DNA of 64,000 nucleotides. Source: Qipengyuania pacifica (GTDB taxonomy: Bacteria; Pseudomonadota; Alphaproteobacteria; Sphingomonadales; Sphingomonadaceae). The position numbers were made by a program, and so were the translations under genes. Shown here piece after piece: positions 33,796 through 43,137 of this stretch. A model generated the notes under the pieces. That model ran no database searches. It worked only from the letters and a program-made list of their open reading frames with translations, and was not told where the DNA came from. The stretch covers positions 124,001 through 188,000 of the forward strand of contig NZ_JAHWXO010000004.1 of the NCBI RefSeq assembly GCF_019857205.1, written 5' to 3'. How positions within the stretch are numbered: the first letter of the stretch is position 1; the number at the start of each line of letters is the position of its first letter.

Positions 33796-36700
33796 TTAGA
33801 AGTCGAAGCCTGCAGAGACCTTGATCGTCCTCGGGAAACCGTCGGTGCTGTAGTTATTGAAGTTGCGCGCTCCAGTCACCGCGTCGAAACCGTTGTAATT
33901 GCGATCATCGAACACATTGAGCACGTCTGCGCGAACCCACAGGCGAGTGTCGTCGTTGATCAGACCGATGTTGAAATACTTGGTCAACGAAAGGTCGAAC
34001 TGTCGGAAACCCCACAGATCACCATTTGCATCGTTTTCGACTGCCACAACATCGCGGGAATTTGGATCACCAGCTACAGAGACGAAAGCCTGCTGATATG
34101 CTGGCGATGCGATCTGGAACTTGCTGCCGAGAGTAAAGTCCAGCGGAAGATCTACCGTTCCAGCCATCACGAAACGATGCTTGCGTACGCCCGCCGACCG
34201 GATAACGGGATAATCGTCGAAAGATGGGAAATCGAGCGAGAAATACTCGCCAAAGCGGCGATTTTCTTCGGCCAGTGTGAAGGTGTAGGTTGCATCGATC
34301 GACCACGGTGACTGTTCCGTGTAACGCTTCCCAAACTTGAGATACGCGGAATCTGCATCGGTGTTGATGCCGTTAGTACCAATTAGAATAGCGCCATACG
34401 GACTTGGCGGAGTACCGAAAGGCGAGTCCGGATTGCCTTCGGCCGGGAAGAAGCTTCCGTCCGGGCGACGATTGCCGAGCAGATATCCAAATCCATCGCG
34501 GCTGGCGATATGCCGATATCCGACCTCGAGATTGAGGAGATCGAACGTGCTGCGAACACCCAGGCTGAACTGGTCCGAATAAGGCAGCTTCAGATCGTTA
34601 TCGATAAAGCGGAGCTCGCCGCCAGCACCCGGAGGTGCTCCGTCGATTAGCTGCTGACGCCCAGCTTCCGTCAGATAGATCGGGTCGAACGGGATGCAGG
34701 TTGGACTGGCCGTGCAATCGCCGCGAGGGTCACCGGCATTCTGAAAGATGAATGTTCTCCCAAACGACGCTCCCTGTACGAGCTCTTGTTGAATGAAATC
34801 AAACTGGTTGCGGTCGTAAGAGCGGCCATATCCGCCAAAAAGCACGAACTGGCCATCAGGATCCAGCCAGTAAGAAAAGCCGAGCCGTGGCTGGATCGCG
34901 CCATAGAAGACTTTTCGTTCGGTACCGGTCGAGATGTAATCGTTGATGTCGTAGTTCGCGTTGATGAGATTGGGATAGTTTTCCGGCTGAACAGCCGCCA
35001 CTCGCGCCGGATCGTGCACGTAATTGAGGAAATCTGGCGTGCGCTCGAAGTCCCAGCGAACGCCGAGATTGAGCGTCAGCCGATCCGTGACATCCCAGTC
35101 GTCCTGAATGTAGGCGCCAAACTGGAAAGTCTCTGAATTAAGCGACACATCGTCGCCCGGCACGATCGTGCTAAAATTCAATTCATATGGAATGGCGTCG
35201 TTGAAAGCGCCGCTGTTTGGTGTGGTGGGATCAGCGGGGTTGTAAGAGACGTTGTATGTGTATTGAGGATTGAAGCTGTTCTGCTGGGTCGAGTTGAGAG
35301 TGACCCACTTAGCCTTCACTCCGGCCTTGATTGTATGCCGCTCGAAGCCCGTCCAGGTGAAGTCGTTGGAGACCTGCCAGCCATCCTGGCCTTTGTCCTG
35401 GAAGTTTCGACCGCCACCGGTTTGAAGTACGGTGTCTTCGCGCCGGACATCGTCCTCTACAATCACGGCACGGAAGATGTTTCGCGGCTCAAGTAAGAAC
35501 GGCCGCGGGTTCCATGTTACATCTTCGTAAGTGATCTTCAGATCATTGATGAAATTGTCGGAGGTGTGTTCCCACCGTGCGAGACCGCGCCATTCCTTCA
35601 CGCTCGTGACTGTGCGCGTGCTGTAGGCAGCCGTACCGCTACCGAAATCTTCACCATCCTCGTCGCGATACTTGACCGAAACCTGGAAAAGGTCGGAATT
35701 ATTGGGCGTGAAGTCCAGTTTTCCGAAATAGAGGTTTTCGTTGAATATCTCGCTGAACGTACCGAACGCACCCTGATATTCGCCGGGGAAGAAGCCGGTG
35801 GACAGATCAAGGCCGGGCGTCACGTCGCGCGGCGTGATGATCTCCTTGCCTTCATACGTGCCGAAGAAGAACAATTTGTCGCGGATGATCGGCCCGCCCA
35901 GGGTACCGCCGTACTGCAGATCCCTGCTTTCGGTTTTCCCTTGCGGATTTTCCCCGAACAATTCGATCGGGCGTGCAGCCCGCAAACTCTGGTTGGTGAA
36001 ATCGATGAAACCGGAGCCATGGAACTCGTTGGTGCCGGACTTCGTGATAGCGGTGATTGCGACCGATCCGACCTGGTCGAATTCCGCCTTGTAGTTGGAA
36101 CTGATGACGCGATATTCGCCGATCGCCGCCTGGGGGAACGGGTTGCCTTGCGTTGAATCCTGTCCGGTTACACCGCCTCGGAGGATATAGTCTTTCTGGC
36201 TCACGCCATCGATGAACACATTTACCGAGCTGCTGTTCTGTGCACCGCCCTGAAGCCGGCGGTCGCCGCCAAACCCGTCGATGAACTGAACGCCCGGTGC
36301 GAGATCGGCAAAAGCCAGGAAGTTGCGGTTCGTCTGCGGTATCTGTTCGATCAGCCGCTGGGAAATATTGATGCCGACTTCGCCGCCTTCCAGCGTACGA
36401 ATGCGGTCGCCCGTCACCAGAATGACATTGTCGCCAGCAGCAACATCGTCTCCACCATCATCGGCGGCGGGGGGAGCTTCCGTTGCGGCGATTTCACCCA
36501 CATCGAAGTTCAGGACAGCATCCTGCGCCACCGACAATTGGAAGGTGTCGGTCTGAAGCACACCGTCGGGCGTGGTAACTTCGAGACGATAGGTTCCCGC
36601 CGCGAGGGACGCGAAATTATACCGCCCGTCGGCAGCAATCGTGGCGGTGCGGGTCACACCCGTATCCACTCTGACCGCAGCGACCTGGGTGGCGCCGCCG

Positions 36701-36849
36701 GTAATCTGACCGCGTAGCGATGCATTGGATTCCTGCGCATGCGCCGGTGCAGCAAGGCCGATCGCCAGCGCACCCATGGCGCTACCCTGCACAAGAGCCA
36801 GAGCCATGCGACGAGCGACCGCCGAACGATTCATATGCGGAAACTTCAT
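33796..36849 (-). CDS. Oar-like TonB-dependent receptor with carboxypeptidase-regulatory domain
   Basis: This outer-membrane transporter is 1017 aa. It begins MKFPHMNRSAVARRMALALV with a signal ending near AIGLAAPAHAQE. A carboxypeptidase-regulatory-like (CarboxypepD_reg) domain follows (about 42-115, GRYNFASLAAGTYRLEV). Then comes the plug (about 165-260, VTGDRIRTLEGGEVGINISQ) and the beta-barrel, ending in the outer-membrane signature TIKVSAGFDF. It imports the glycan or oligosaccharide processed by the neighbouring enzymes. The frame is open 27 codons further upstream; ATG 36849 has GGGGAGGAA before it. It diverges from GH3, with an operator at 36945. Confidence 0.92.
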   Translation of the reverse strand: MKFPHMNRSAVARRMALALVQGSAMGALAIGLAAPAHAQESNASLRGQITGGATQVAAVRVDTGVTRTATIAADGRYNFASLAAGTYRLEVTTPDGVLQTDTFQLSVAQDAVLNFDVGEIAATEAPPAADDGGDDVAAGDNVILVTGDRIRTLEGGEVGINISQRLIEQIPQTNRNFLAFADLAPGVQFIDGFGGDRRLQGGAQNSSSVNVFIDGVSQKDYILRGGVTGQDSTQGNPFPQAAIGEYRVISSNYKAEFDQVGSVAITAITKSGTNEFHGSGFIDFTNQSLRAARPIELFGENPQGKTESRDLQYGGTLGGPIIRDKLFFFGTYEGKEIITPRDVTPGLDLSTGFFPGEYQGAFGTFSEIFNENLYFGKLDFTPNNSDLFQVSVKYRDEDGEDFGSGTAAYSTRTVTSVKEWRGLARWEHTSDNFINDLKITYEDVTWNPRPFLLEPRNIFRAVIVEDDVRREDTVLQTGGGRNFQDKGQDGWQVSNDFTWTGFERHTIKAGVKAKWVTLNSTQQNSFNPQYTYNVSYNPADPTTPNSGAFNDAIPYELNFSTIVPGDDVSLNSETFQFGAYIQDDWDVTDRLTLNLGVRWDFERTPDFLNYVHDPARVAAVQPENYPNLINANYDINDYISTGTERKVFYGAIQPRLGFSYWLDPDGQFVLFGGYGRSYDRNQFDFIQQELVQGASFGRTFIFQNAGDPRGDCTASPTCIPFDPIYLTEAGRQQLIDGAPPGAGGELRFIDNDLKLPYSDQFSLGVRSTFDLLNLEVGYRHIASRDGFGYLLGNRRPDGSFFPAEGNPDSPFGTPPSPYGAILIGTNGINTDADSAYLKFGKRYTEQSPWSIDATYTFTLAEENRRFGEYFSLDFPSFDDYPVIRSAGVRKHRFVMAGTVDLPLDFTLGSKFQIASPAYQQAFVSVAGDPNSRDVVAVENDANGDLWGFRQFDLSLTKYFNIGLINDDTRLWVRADVLNVFDDRNYNGFDAVTGARNFNNYSTDGFPRTIKVSAGFDF

Positions 36850-36944
36850 CGGTAATTCCTCCCCAAAATCGCGGTCTCGGCTCGACCGCTCAGGCTCGCG
36901 GCATTGCCTGCCGCGTAACCGAATCGACATTTGACGAGTGATGT

Positions 36945-36958
36945 TGTAACCGGTTTCA
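36945..36958. promoter_or_regulatory. LacI-type operator, receptor/GH3 intergenic region
   Basis: TGTAACCGGTTTCA has the perfect core AACCGGTT (36948-36955). The left half matches the ideal TGTAACC exactly. It lies about 95 bp upstream of the receptor start and about 90 bp upstream of GH3. The same palindrome occurs upstream of GH97/permease (41645-41658). Assigning it to the LacI gene at 29533 is inference. Confidence 0.7.
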
Positions 36959-37049
36959 TGATCGATGTATAGACAGATCGGAAGAGGCGATTCCCTTGGG
37001 GCGGCTCTTCATCGTGAATATAGTCAGAAGTCCAAATGGGAGGAATTAC

Positions 37050-39383
37050 ATGCGTTCATTGCAGCGAGGTGTGCTTGCGGGCGTCAGCGCGTTGGCACTT
37101 GCCGGTTGCGCCACTACCGGCGTGGCATCGGCACCCCCGCCATCCTCCAGCGCTTCGTCCACCGCAGTGCCGATCGAGCCCGCCCAGCCATCCTGGGCCG
37201 CGCGCGATGTAGAGATGGACGCCTTTCTCGATGATCTGATCGGGCGGATGACTCTTGAAGAAAAAGTCGGCCAGCTGACGCTGCTCACCAGCGATTGGGA
37301 ATCGACCGGTCCGACCATGCGCGAAGGCTATCAGCAGGATATCGCAGCAGGGCGCGTGGGATCGATCTTCAATGCCTATACCGCAGATTATACGCGCGAA
37401 CTGCAGCGGATGGCTGTCGAAGGCACCAGGCTGAAAATACCGCTGCTGTTCGGATACGATGTGATCCACGGCCATCGCACCATCTTCCCGATCTCCCTCG
37501 GCGAAGCGGCGAGCTGGGACATGGATGCAGTCGAGAAATCGGCCCGCGTATCGGCCGCGGAAGCGTCAGCCGAAGGGATACACTGGACTTTCTCCCCCAT
37601 GGTCGATGTGTCGCGCGATGCCCGCTGGGGCCGCGTTTCGGAAGGTGCCGGGGAAGATGTCTACCTTGGCAGCAAAGTCGCCAAGGCACGCGTGCATGGC
37701 TACCAGGGCGACGATCTGAAGGCCGTCGACACGGTTCTGGCAACCGCGAAACACTTTGCCGCTTACGGGGCAGCCCAGGCAGGCCGCGACTATCACACGG
37801 TCGATATCTCCGAACGAACGCTGCGCGATGTCTACCTCCCGCCTTTCAAGGCCGCAGTCGATGAAGGGGTCGCCACCTTCATGACGTCGTTCAACGAATA
37901 CGACGGCGTGCCAGCCAGCGGCAGCAAATTCCTGCTGACCGACGTCTTGCGCGATGAATGGGGCTTCGACGGCTTTGTCGTCACCGACTACACCTCCATC
38001 AACGAGATGGTCCCGCATGGTTACGCCAAGGATCTCGAGCAGGCTGGCGAACAGGCGCTCAATGCCGGCGTCGATATGGACATGCAGGGCGCCGTGTTCA
38101 TGGAAAACATGGTGAAATCGGTCGAAGAAGGCCGCGTGAGCCAGGCGAATATCGACCGCGCAGTGCGCCGCGTGCTCGAAATGAAATATCGCCTCGGACT
38201 GTTCGAAGATCCCTATCGCTACGCCGACGAGGCGCGGCAGGAAGCAACGCTGTACAAGCCGGAATTTCTCGAAGCTGCGCGCGACGTAGCGCGCAAATCG
38301 ATGGTTCTGCTCAAGAACGACGGCAATGTGCTCCCGCTGGCCGCCGATGCTAAGCGAATTGCCGTGATCGGCCCGCTTGGGGACAGCAAGACCGACATGA
38401 TCGGCAGCTGGTCGGCAGCCGGTGATCGCGAGACCCGACCGGTCACCGTGCTTGAGGGCATGAAGGCCCACGCCGGAAACGGTGTCACGGTCCAGTACGC
38501 TAAGGGCGCGAGCTACGAGTTCGGCGACGAAGGCAAGACCGATGGTTTTGCCGAAGCGCTTGCGCTGGCGAAATCGTCGGACGTTGTCGTCGCGGTCATG
38601 GGCGAAAAATGGGACATGACGGGCGAAGCTGCCAGCCGTACCTCGCTCGACCTGCCAGGCAATCAGCAGGCCTTGCTCGAACAGCTCGTTGCAACGGGCA
38701 AACCGGTCGTGCTGGTGATGATGAGCGGTCGCCCCAATTCGATCACCTGGGCAAACGACAACGTGCCCGCCATTTTGCATGCGTGGTATCCGGGCACGCA
38801 GGGCGGCCACGCGGTCGCAGATGTGCTGTTCGGTGATTACAACCCTTCGGGCAAACTGCCGATCACCTTCCCCATCAATGTGGGCCAGGCGCCGATCCAC
38901 TACGACATGAAGAACACCGGCCGCCCCATTGAACTGGGGGAGCCGGGCGCAAAATACGTTTCGCGCTATCTCAATACGCCGAACGATCCACTGTACCGCT
39001 TCGGCTATGGTCTCAGTTACACGACCTTCGGCTATTCACCGGCAACGCTGTCGGCCTCGTCGATGGGGCCCAAGGGTTCGATCACCGCTACTGCCACAAT
39101 CACCAACACGGGCACGCGCGCGGGCGAAGAGGTGGTGCAGCTCTATGTGCGCGATCTTGTCGGATCGGTCACCCGGCCGGTGCAGGAACTGAAGGGCTTC
39201 GAAAAGATAGCGCTGCAACCGGGTGAAAGCCGGACAATATCCTTTACGCTGCGGCCCGAAGACCTCGCGTTCACCCGTGCAGACATGTCGCATGGCTGGG
39301 AACCGGGGGAATACCGACTCTGGATCGCGCCTTCATCGGGCGCGAAGGCGAGTACTCCGGTAACCTTTACCCTCACGGAGTAA
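37050..39383 (+). CDS. GH3 family beta-glucosidase, lipoprotein
   Basis: This exported beta-glucosidase of glycoside hydrolase family 3 cleaves terminal glucose from beta-linked oligosaccharides. The 777-aa protein has the signal ALALAGCATTG (lipobox Cys). The (beta/alpha)8 domain is at about 50-375, with the nucleophile Asp313 in GFVVTDYTSI. The second domain (about 420-640) has the motif MGEKWDMTGEAASRT. A fibronectin-III-like C-terminal domain carries ENG-type segments (TNTGTRAGEEVVQLYVRD). GGGAGGA lies just upstream of ATG 37050, whereas the frame is open 18 codons before. It is divergent from the receptor. Confidence 0.95.
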   Translation: MRSLQRGVLAGVSALALAGCATTGVASAPPPSSSASSTAVPIEPAQPSWAARDVEMDAFLDDLIGRMTLEEKVGQLTLLTSDWESTGPTMREGYQQDIAAGRVGSIFNAYTADYTRELQRMAVEGTRLKIPLLFGYDVIHGHRTIFPISLGEAASWDMDAVEKSARVSAAEASAEGIHWTFSPMVDVSRDARWGRVSEGAGEDVYLGSKVAKARVHGYQGDDLKAVDTVLATAKHFAAYGAAQAGRDYHTVDISERTLRDVYLPPFKAAVDEGVATFMTSFNEYDGVPASGSKFLLTDVLRDEWGFDGFVVTDYTSINEMVPHGYAKDLEQAGEQALNAGVDMDMQGAVFMENMVKSVEEGRVSQANIDRAVRRVLEMKYRLGLFEDPYRYADEARQEATLYKPEFLEAARDVARKSMVLLKNDGNVLPLAADAKRIAVIGPLGDSKTDMIGSWSAAGDRETRPVTVLEGMKAHAGNGVTVQYAKGASYEFGDEGKTDGFAEALALAKSSDVVVAVMGEKWDMTGEAASRTSLDLPGNQQALLEQLVATGKPVVLVMMSGRPNSITWANDNVPAILHAWYPGTQGGHAVADVLFGDYNPSGKLPITFPINVGQAPIHYDMKNTGRPIELGEPGAKYVSRYLNTPNDPLYRFGYGLSYTTFGYSPATLSASSMGPKGSITATATITNTGTRAGEEVVQLYVRDLVGSVTRPVQELKGFEKIALQPGESRTISFTLRPEDLAFTRADMSHGWEPGEYRLWIAPSSGAKASTPVTFTLTE

Positions 39384-39387
39384 TCGC

Positions 39388-39509
39388 ATGAACCTTCCCG
39401 GCTTCCATGCCCCCCAGCCCTCGCGCTGCTCGCATCCATTGCCCTGACGAGCTGTGCGGCGGTCGAGGCCGGGAAGGTTCACACTGCTGCGGCGGGGAAG
39501 GTTCGCTAA
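39388..39509 (+). pseudogene. Possible frameshifted remnant of a small lipoprotein gene
   Basis: Five bases after GH3, an ATG (39388) starts MNLPGFH but soon stops. In another frame the next 90 bases read ALALLASIALTSCAAVEAGK, a convincing signal peptide and lipobox, ending at a TAA at 39507. No start codon exists in that frame, so one insertion or deletion near 39400-39416 could have broken the gene. It could also be chance. GGGGAAGGTTC is repeated inside it. Confidence 0.3.
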
Positions 39510-39533
39510 GGCACGCGGCCGGACGTCGCCGGC

Positions 39534-41588
39534 CTAGCTTGCCGGACGGAGAGATAGGGCAAAGCCCCCGCCTGCTTCCATCGCTAGCGTCAAAGTGTCG
39601 CCGCCGATGATCTCGCGTGTTTCTCGAACCATGGCGAAAGGATCGGCGTCGATCCCGCCGCCCTTGCCGTCCCGCCAGATTTCTGCGGTGTAGCGCTTGC
39701 CCTTTGGCAGAAAAGACAGATCGATCGGGATTTCGCGGCGTTCGGCATCCGTAACGCCGCCCACCCACCAGTCTTCACCGCCGCGCTGCTGGCGCGCGAC
39801 AATCGCGTATTCGCCGATGTCGCCCGCCAGGACGCGCGTCTGTTCCCAATCGACGGGGACCTGTTCGATAAAGGCCAGCGCATCGGGATGCTTCGCGTAG
39901 TTTTCCGGCAGGTCGGCTGCCATCTGGAGGGGCGAGTAAATCACGACGTAATCGGCTAGCTGGCGGGCCAGCGTGTTCGGGATGGCGCGGCCATCGCGGC
40001 CTTCCAGACTGACGATGCCCGGCGTCAGATCGAACGGACCCGAGAGCATGCGGGTAAAGAGCAAGGTCGGTTCGTGCTCGGGCGGATTGGGCGGCTCGCC
40101 CCAGGCGTTGTATTCGGTCCCCCGAGCGCCTTCACGGGTGACGAGGTTCGGGTAGGTCCGCCTGAGGCCCGTATCCTTGATGGGCTCGTGGGCATTGATG
40201 GCTATGTGGTGCTCCGCGGCCCGTTCAGCCACGTGGACGTGATGGCGGGCCATGTATTGTCCGTCATGGTATTCCCATTGCTCCGTCCCATCGGGATCTT
40301 CGCGCAGGACACCGCCGGCGTCCGCGACGTAGCCGGTTTTTACCGAATGAACGCCATAGCGCTGGTAGTAATCGAAAGCCTTTTCGAGCTGGCGTTCGTA
40401 AAGCCCTGCATTCCCGGCAGTTTCATGGTGCCCCATGATCTCGACGCCTTTTTCGCGTGCGTATTTCGCGATGCGGTCCATGTCGAAATCGGGATAGGCT
40501 ACGGCGAACTGGAAATTGCGTCCGCTCTCGCTCCACCAGCCTTCGTTCCAGCCTTCCACAAGGACCGAGCCGAAGCCATGGTCGGCTGCGAAATCGATGT
40601 ATTCGAGTACGTTATCGGTGGTCGCGCCGTGCTTGGGTCCCGCGTTCCAACTCCATTTGTCGAGATGCATTCCCCACCAAATACCCACGTATTTCTGGGG
40701 TTTGACCCAGCTGACATCGCCCAACCGGTTGGGCTCGTTGAGGTTGAGAATGATGTCCGCGGCTGCATAAAGCGCCGGCGCGTCCTCGCCGATCAGGATG
40801 GTCCGCCATGGCGTTTCGAAGGGCGCCTCCCGCCGCACCTTCCAAGGCTGCGAGGATGGAGCGAGGCGGGTGCGGAAGCGTTGGTGGTCGATGCGTTGCA
40901 GCCAGAAGGCCGAATAATCGATCAGCGACGCTTCGTGGAGCGCGATGTGAAGGCCGTCCGAGCGGCGGAAAGTGATCGGGGAATGGGCCGTGCCGACCTG
41001 ATTGGCCGGGGTGTGATTGTAGAGATATTCGTAACGATTCCATTCACCTGCGGGGATCCACCATGCTTCCGCATCGCCGGCAATCGCGAACTCGGTAAGC
41101 TCTTCATCGATCATCACATCGGTGAGCTGAGGCTGATCGGGAAAGGCGAAGCGGAAGCCCAGACCGTCGTCGAACACCCTGATAGTCATGTCAATCGAGC
41201 GTTTGATCTTGCCCTGTTCGGTCAGCCGAACACGCATTTCATTGTGTTTATCGACGACCAACCGGCTTTCGCCCCAAGGCTGTTCCCAGGTTTCGTCCGC
41301 ACTGGAGCGCACCGGATCGCCGAGCGTGATGCCGCTGCCCCACTTGCCCGCGCCGCGAAGCAGGAAACCCAGTTGCGAGGCATCGATGACCGGCGCCCCG
41401 TCCCGGTCGACGGAATAGGTCGGCGCGCCGTCCACTGTGGTCAGCGCAAAGCAGAGCCGCCCATTGGGCGAGCACTGCCGATGCGACACATCGTCCTGCG
41501 CGGCCAGGCCGCCTGCTGGAACGAACACGAGGAACAAAGCGCCCAAGGCCGCCCGTCCGCCACGATTGCGCAAATATGACCCGATCAT
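39534..41588 (-). CDS. GH97 family glycoside hydrolase (SusB-like)
   Basis: GH97 enzymes are calcium-dependent alpha-glucosidases or alpha-galactosidases. The 684-aa protein has a signal peptide (LGALFLVFVPAGGLAAQ), an N-terminal beta-super-sandwich (about 35-290), a TIM barrel (HHETAGNAGLYERQLEKAF near 400; VHSVKTGYV near 425) and a C-terminal beta domain. The motifs RGTEYNAWGE and PPEHEPTLLF carry the conserved glutamates of the SusB group. VKTGYV in place of VKxDF suggests the inverting glucosidase class; I recall this from the family and could not verify it. AGGAGGT precedes the start. It diverges from the permease across the second operator. Confidence 0.92.
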   Translation of the reverse strand: MIGSYLRNRGGRAALGALFLVFVPAGGLAAQDDVSHRQCSPNGRLCFALTTVDGAPTYSVDRDGAPVIDASQLGFLLRGAGKWGSGITLGDPVRSSADETWEQPWGESRLVVDKHNEMRVRLTEQGKIKRSIDMTIRVFDDGLGFRFAFPDQPQLTDVMIDEELTEFAIAGDAEAWWIPAGEWNRYEYLYNHTPANQVGTAHSPITFRRSDGLHIALHEASLIDYSAFWLQRIDHQRFRTRLAPSSQPWKVRREAPFETPWRTILIGEDAPALYAAADIILNLNEPNRLGDVSWVKPQKYVGIWWGMHLDKWSWNAGPKHGATTDNVLEYIDFAADHGFGSVLVEGWNEGWWSESGRNFQFAVAYPDFDMDRIAKYAREKGVEIMGHHETAGNAGLYERQLEKAFDYYQRYGVHSVKTGYVADAGGVLREDPDGTEQWEYHDGQYMARHHVHVAERAAEHHIAINAHEPIKDTGLRRTYPNLVTREGARGTEYNAWGEPPNPPEHEPTLLFTRMLSGPFDLTPGIVSLEGRDGRAIPNTLARQLADYVVIYSPLQMAADLPENYAKHPDALAFIEQVPVDWEQTRVLAGDIGEYAIVARQQRGGEDWWVGGVTDAERREIPIDLSFLPKGKRYTAEIWRDGKGGGIDADPFAMVRETREIIGGDTLTLAMEAGGGFALSLRPAS

Positions 41589-41644
41589 CTCTACCTCCTG
41601 AAACGAGGGCTAGGCGTTCGCACGGCGCGGGGCCAGAAATTTCG

Positions 41645-41658
41645 TGCAACCGGTTACA
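41645..41658. promoter_or_regulatory. LacI-type operator, GH97/permease intergenic region
   Basis: TGCAACCGGTTACA has the same AACCGGTT core (41648-41655) as the site at 36945, with the right half matching the ideal GGTTACA. It is 57 bp upstream of the GH97 start and 64 bp before the permease ATG, so one dimer could control both directions. Confidence 0.7.
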
Positions 41659-41721
41659 TTTTTGGTTATCCCATAGCGGATAAGGCCCGTCGGACAGGGC
41701 ACACCTGGGAGGAATGTAGAG

Positions 41722-43020
41722 ATGGCACTGGCCCCTGATGTTGCAGCGAGCACGGATCCTGCGGCGGTTGTCGAGGATGGCGAAGGGATCAAGGCGCCGG
41801 GTCTCAACTATTTCGTCTTCGGCCTGTTCTTCATCTTCGGCGGCATCACGTCCCTGAACGATGTGATCATCCCCAAGCTGAAGGAGCTGTTCACGCTCAA
41901 CTACACGCAGGCCATGCTGGTGCAGTTCTGCTTCTTCGCCGCCTATCTCGTGATCGGTATCCCGGGTGCCAAGCTGGTCAAGAAGCTGGGCTACATGCGC
42001 GGCGCAGTGGCCGGCCTTTTGACCATGATGGTCGGCTGCCTGATGTTCATTCCCGCCAGCCAGAACGCCACCTACTGGGTGTTCCTGCTTGCCCTGTTCG
42101 TCCTCGCCAGCGGCGTGGTGATCGTCCAGGTCGTCGCCAATCCGCTGATCTCGCTGCTGGGGCCGCAAAGCACGGCCCACAGCCGCCTCACCTTTGCCCA
42201 GGCCTTCAACTCGCTGGGCACCTGGGTCTTCCCGCTGATCGGCTCGGTCGTCATTCTGGGCAGCCTTGCCAATATCACTGCGGATCAGCTTTCGGGCGCC
42301 GAGCTTACCGCCTATCGCCAGGCGGAAAGCGAAGCGATCTGGCAGGGCTATCTGGGTGTTGCCGCCCTCATCGCGCTGGTCGCGCTGGCCGTCTGGCTGT
42401 TCCGCAATCGCCTGCAGGGCGAAAAGCACGAGGCATCGAGCGGCTTTGCCGGGCTCGACCTGCTGAAGCGCAGCCGGTTCGGCTTCGGCGCGCTGTGCAT
42501 CTTCCTGTATGTCGGCGCGGAAGTGTCGATCGGATCGATCATCATCAACTACCTTGCCGAAGACCGCGTGCTGGGCCAGCCGGAAAGCGTGATCGGCTGG
42601 ATGATCAGCCTCTACTGGGGCGGTGCGATGGTGGGCCGGTTCATCGGCTCCTACTTCCTGCGCCTCTTCTCGCCCGGCAAGATCCTCGCCTTCAATGCGA
42701 CCGGTTCGATCCTGCTGATCCTGATCAGCGCCAACAGCTCCGGTACGCTGGCCGCCTACAGCCTCCTTGCCGTGGGCCTGATGAACTCGATCATGTTCCC
42801 CACGATCTTCTCGCTCGCCTGCGAAAAGCTCGGCTCGCGCGCGGCGGACGGATCGGGCATCATCAATGTCGCGATCTTCGGCGGCGCGGTCGTCCCGCTG
42901 CTGTTCGGCGTTCTCGCCGATACCACCGGCAGCCTCCCCCTCGCCCTCACCCTCCCCGCCATCTGTTACGCCATCATCGCCAGCTTCGGCCTCTTCGCAC
43001 GAAAACCCGCAATAGCGTGA
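41722..43020 (+). CDS. Glucose/galactose MFS transporter (GluP/FucP-like)
   Basis: The 432-aa major facilitator family sugar permease imports free hexose through the inner membrane with protons. About 12 membrane helices are visible. The family's N-terminal motif is FIFGGITSLNDVIIPKLKEL (about 40-59), with FAAYLVIGIPGAKLVKKLGY, VANPLISLLGP and FAQAFNSLGTWVFPLIG as characteristic FucP/GluP segments. It follows GGGAGGA and begins MALAPDVAAS. It is divergent from GH97 and probably takes in glucose released by GH144/GH3/GH97. Confidence 0.93.
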   Translation: MALAPDVAASTDPAAVVEDGEGIKAPGLNYFVFGLFFIFGGITSLNDVIIPKLKELFTLNYTQAMLVQFCFFAAYLVIGIPGAKLVKKLGYMRGAVAGLLTMMVGCLMFIPASQNATYWVFLLALFVLASGVVIVQVVANPLISLLGPQSTAHSRLTFAQAFNSLGTWVFPLIGSVVILGSLANITADQLSGAELTAYRQAESEAIWQGYLGVAALIALVALAVWLFRNRLQGEKHEASSGFAGLDLLKRSRFGFGALCIFLYVGAEVSIGSIIINYLAEDRVLGQPESVIGWMISLYWGGAMVGRFIGSYFLRLFSPGKILAFNATGSILLILISANSSGTLAAYSLLAVGLMNSIMFPTIFSLACEKLGSRAADGSGIINVAIFGGAVVPLLFGVLADTTGSLPLALTLPAICYAIIASFGLFARKPAIA

Positions 43021-43137
43021 CAGGGAGGGAGCGGCGGTGCGGCGCCCCCTCCGGAAAAACAGGTAGCGCCCGCCTGCCTGGCCGTTAACCAAAGTGAGGC
43101 ACAGCAGCCGGAATTCTACCGATGGATTTTCCGGAAT

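Noticed and set aside
43022..43052. Imperfect GGAGGG/CCCTCC stem after the sugar permease
   Set aside because: It is short, has a long loop and no T-run; not convincing enough to call a terminator.
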